This document shows, in pieces, positions 4,328 through 5,182 of a stretch of 5,182 nucleotides of DNA (within the stretch, counting starts at the first letter, position 1; each line of letters starts with the position of its first letter). The DNA comes from Candidatus Melainabacteria bacterium GWA2_34_9. GTDB taxonomy: Bacteria > Cyanobacteriota > Vampirovibrionia > Gastranaerophilales > UBA9971. The notes below the pieces were generated by a model, which had not been told where the DNA came from, made no database searches, and worked only from the letters and a program-made list of their open reading frames with translations. The DNA is taken from positions 1 through 5,182 of the forward strand of contig MFRJ01000045.1 in NCBI GenBank assembly GCA_001784535.1, read 5' to 3'. The position numbers were made by a program, and so were the translations under genes.

Positions 4328-4946
4328 AAAGTTTTCTTAATTTTTCATTATCTTTAACCCCTTTTGATATTTCTACCCCGCTGGAAATATCAAAGGCATA
4401 AGGTTTTACAGCTTCATAAGCCTGTTTTATGTTATCAGGATTTAATCCTCCTGCAAGAATTATAGGAATGCCATATTCTTTTGCTTTTTTGGCTATTTCC
4501 CAGTCAAAAGTCTTTCCTGTTCCGCCAAGTTGATTTTCGCAATAGCTGTCAAGAAGCACAAAAGATACTTTGTCTTTATACTGAGTTATAAGCTGTAAAT
4601 CTTCATCGCTTTTTACTTTTATTGCCTTAATTATTTCTTTTCCTGTAAGTTTAGCCAGATTTTCGCAAAAATCAGGTGATTCTTCACCATGAAGCTGAAT
4701 TTTTGTAATCCCTGTCTGAATTGCGATGCTTTTTATTTCTTCAATAGATTCATCTGCAAAAACACCGATCTTTATAAGATTTTGAGGAAGCTCCTTTATA
4801 ATTTCAGCAACTTTTTCTGGAGAAATATATCTGGGTGTATTTTTGACAAAAATAAACCCGACAGCCCATGCTCCAAGTTCCGCCGCAAGCAGGGCATCTT
4901 CTTTTCTTGTTATTCCACAGATTTTTATTTTAATTAAATCTTTCAC
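4308..4946 (-). CDS. trpF: phosphoribosylanthranilate isomerase
   Basis: TrpF catalyses the Amadori rearrangement of N-(5'-phosphoribosyl)anthranilate to CdRP, the third step of tryptophan synthesis from chorismate, in a cytoplasmic (beta/alpha)8 barrel. Using the start chosen here (212 residues), KIKICGIT holds the catalytic cysteine C10, and FVLLDS holds the catalytic aspartate D133. GGTGKTFDW (141-149), LAGGLNPDN (164-172) and DISSGVE (186-192) form the phosphate-binding and C-terminal loops. I prefer GTG at 4946: AAAGG lies 7 nt upstream (4958-4954) and the length and start match the family. The longer ORF from GTG 4982 adds 12 residues without a ribosome binding site. No other trp gene is visible; the gene follows a metallo-beta-lactamase-fold gene on the same strand. 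Confidence 0.95.
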   Translation of the reverse strand: MKDLIKIKICGITRKEDALLAAELGAWAVGFIFVKNTPRYISPEKVAEIIKELPQNLIKIGVFADESIEEIKSIAIQTGITKIQLHGEESPDFCENLAKLTGKEIIKAIKVKSDEDLQLITQYKDKVSFVLLDSYCENQLGGTGKTFDWEIAKKAKEYGIPIILAGGLNPDNIKQAYEAVKPYAFDISSGVEISKGVKDNEKLRKLFTLNLQ

Positions 4947-4995
4947 AGTTTGACCTTTGCTAAAAAGAGAAGTATTTAACACATGAATCGGTTAC

Positions 4996-5182
4996 TTATG
5001 TTTGAGGCTTTGCCTCTGCGCCGAAGTAAGGATTATTTTGTTTTTCGTGACCTATAGTTGTAGAAGGTCCATGCCCTGAATATACGGTTATGTCTTCATC
5101 AAGAGTAAACAATTTGTTTTTAATCGAATTTCCTAAAGCTTCATAAGAGCCGCCCGGCAAATCTGTCCGACCGACTGAATCA
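4996..5182 (-). CDS. C-terminal part of a metallo-beta-lactamase-fold hydrolase (glyoxalase II-like), runs off window
   Basis: Sixty-one codons read on the minus strand from the window edge to TAA at 4998-4996. The residues SVGRTDLPGGSYE, KLFTLDEDITVYSGHGPSTTIGHEK and NNPYF are the usual C-terminal half of YcbL/glyoxalase II-like MBL-fold proteins. The aspartate of GRTDLPG bridges the two metals and the histidine of SGHGP is the last metal ligand. The N-terminal HxHxDH motif would lie beyond the window. Likely substrates are thioesters such as acylglutathione-type adducts, but this subgroup is broad. Its stop is about 50 nt upstream of the trpF start on the same strand, with no clear terminator between them, so the two may be co-transcribed. 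Confidence 0.9.
   Translation of the reverse strand, partial: DSVGRTDLPGGSYEALGNSIKNKLFTLDEDITVYSGHGPSTTIGHEKQNNPYFGAEAKPQT

Noticed and set aside
4689..4937. 82-codon plus-strand ORF
   Set aside because: It lies wholly within trpF on the opposite strand, has a low-complexity Phe/Asn/Cys-rich product and no ribosome binding site; it is a shadow of trpF.
5004..5016. GAGGC-TTT-GCCTC hairpin at the end of the metallo-beta-lactamase gene
   Set aside because: Only 5 bp, inside coding sequence, and not followed by a T-run on the minus strand; not a convincing terminator.

Overview
The window is AT-rich, low-GC bacterial DNA with compact genes, clear AGGAG-type ribosome binding sites and intrinsic terminators. 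By overall look (short lysine/asparagine-rich proteins, and hypothetical proteins ending in short F-x-G-K/R motifs) it could come from an uncultured gut lineage such as Gastranaerophilales/Melainabacteria or a low-GC Firmicute. This placement is a guess from style; no rRNA or marker gene is present.

Left part (1-917): the tail of an unknown, probably membrane-associated protein, a 39-residue single-span membrane protein and endonuclease III (nth) lie head to tail on the plus strand with gaps of 3 and 12 nt, so they are probably co-transcribed. A long AT-rich hairpin closes the unit.

Centre (918-3690): this is the unusual part. Three plus-strand paralogues encode small stand-alone HNH proteins (204, 151 and 208 residues). 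They share an M-[NS]-G-L start, a Y-T-G-K...E-H-x-x-P-H-S...N...N HNH core without zinc-binding cysteines, and a C-terminal F-x-G-[RK]-K...L-S tail. Upstream of the first and third lies a second repeated element: a near-consensus sigma-70-type promoter (TTGCTT, 17 nt, GATAAT, identical hexamers and spacing in both copies), then a ribosome binding site and a tiny ORF beginning MVL and carrying L-I-S-[YF]-I. In the second copy the tiny ORF's stop codon falls in the loop of a strong intrinsic terminator placed before the HNH gene. This suggests either a leader-peptide attenuator or a separate small transcript. The unit [promoter - tiny ORF - HNH gene] appears to have been duplicated, with the short middle HNH gene following the first copy.

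Right part (3654-5182): a small minus-strand zinc-ribbon-like protein converges on the third HNH gene. It is divergent from a 108-residue unknown protein on the plus strand. That gene converges, with a 20-bp overlap, on trpF (phosphoribosylanthranilate isomerase, minus strand). Upstream of trpF on the same strand is the C-terminal part of a metallo-beta-lactamase-fold hydrolase that runs off the window end. These right-hand genes look like ordinary housekeeping DNA around the HNH cluster.
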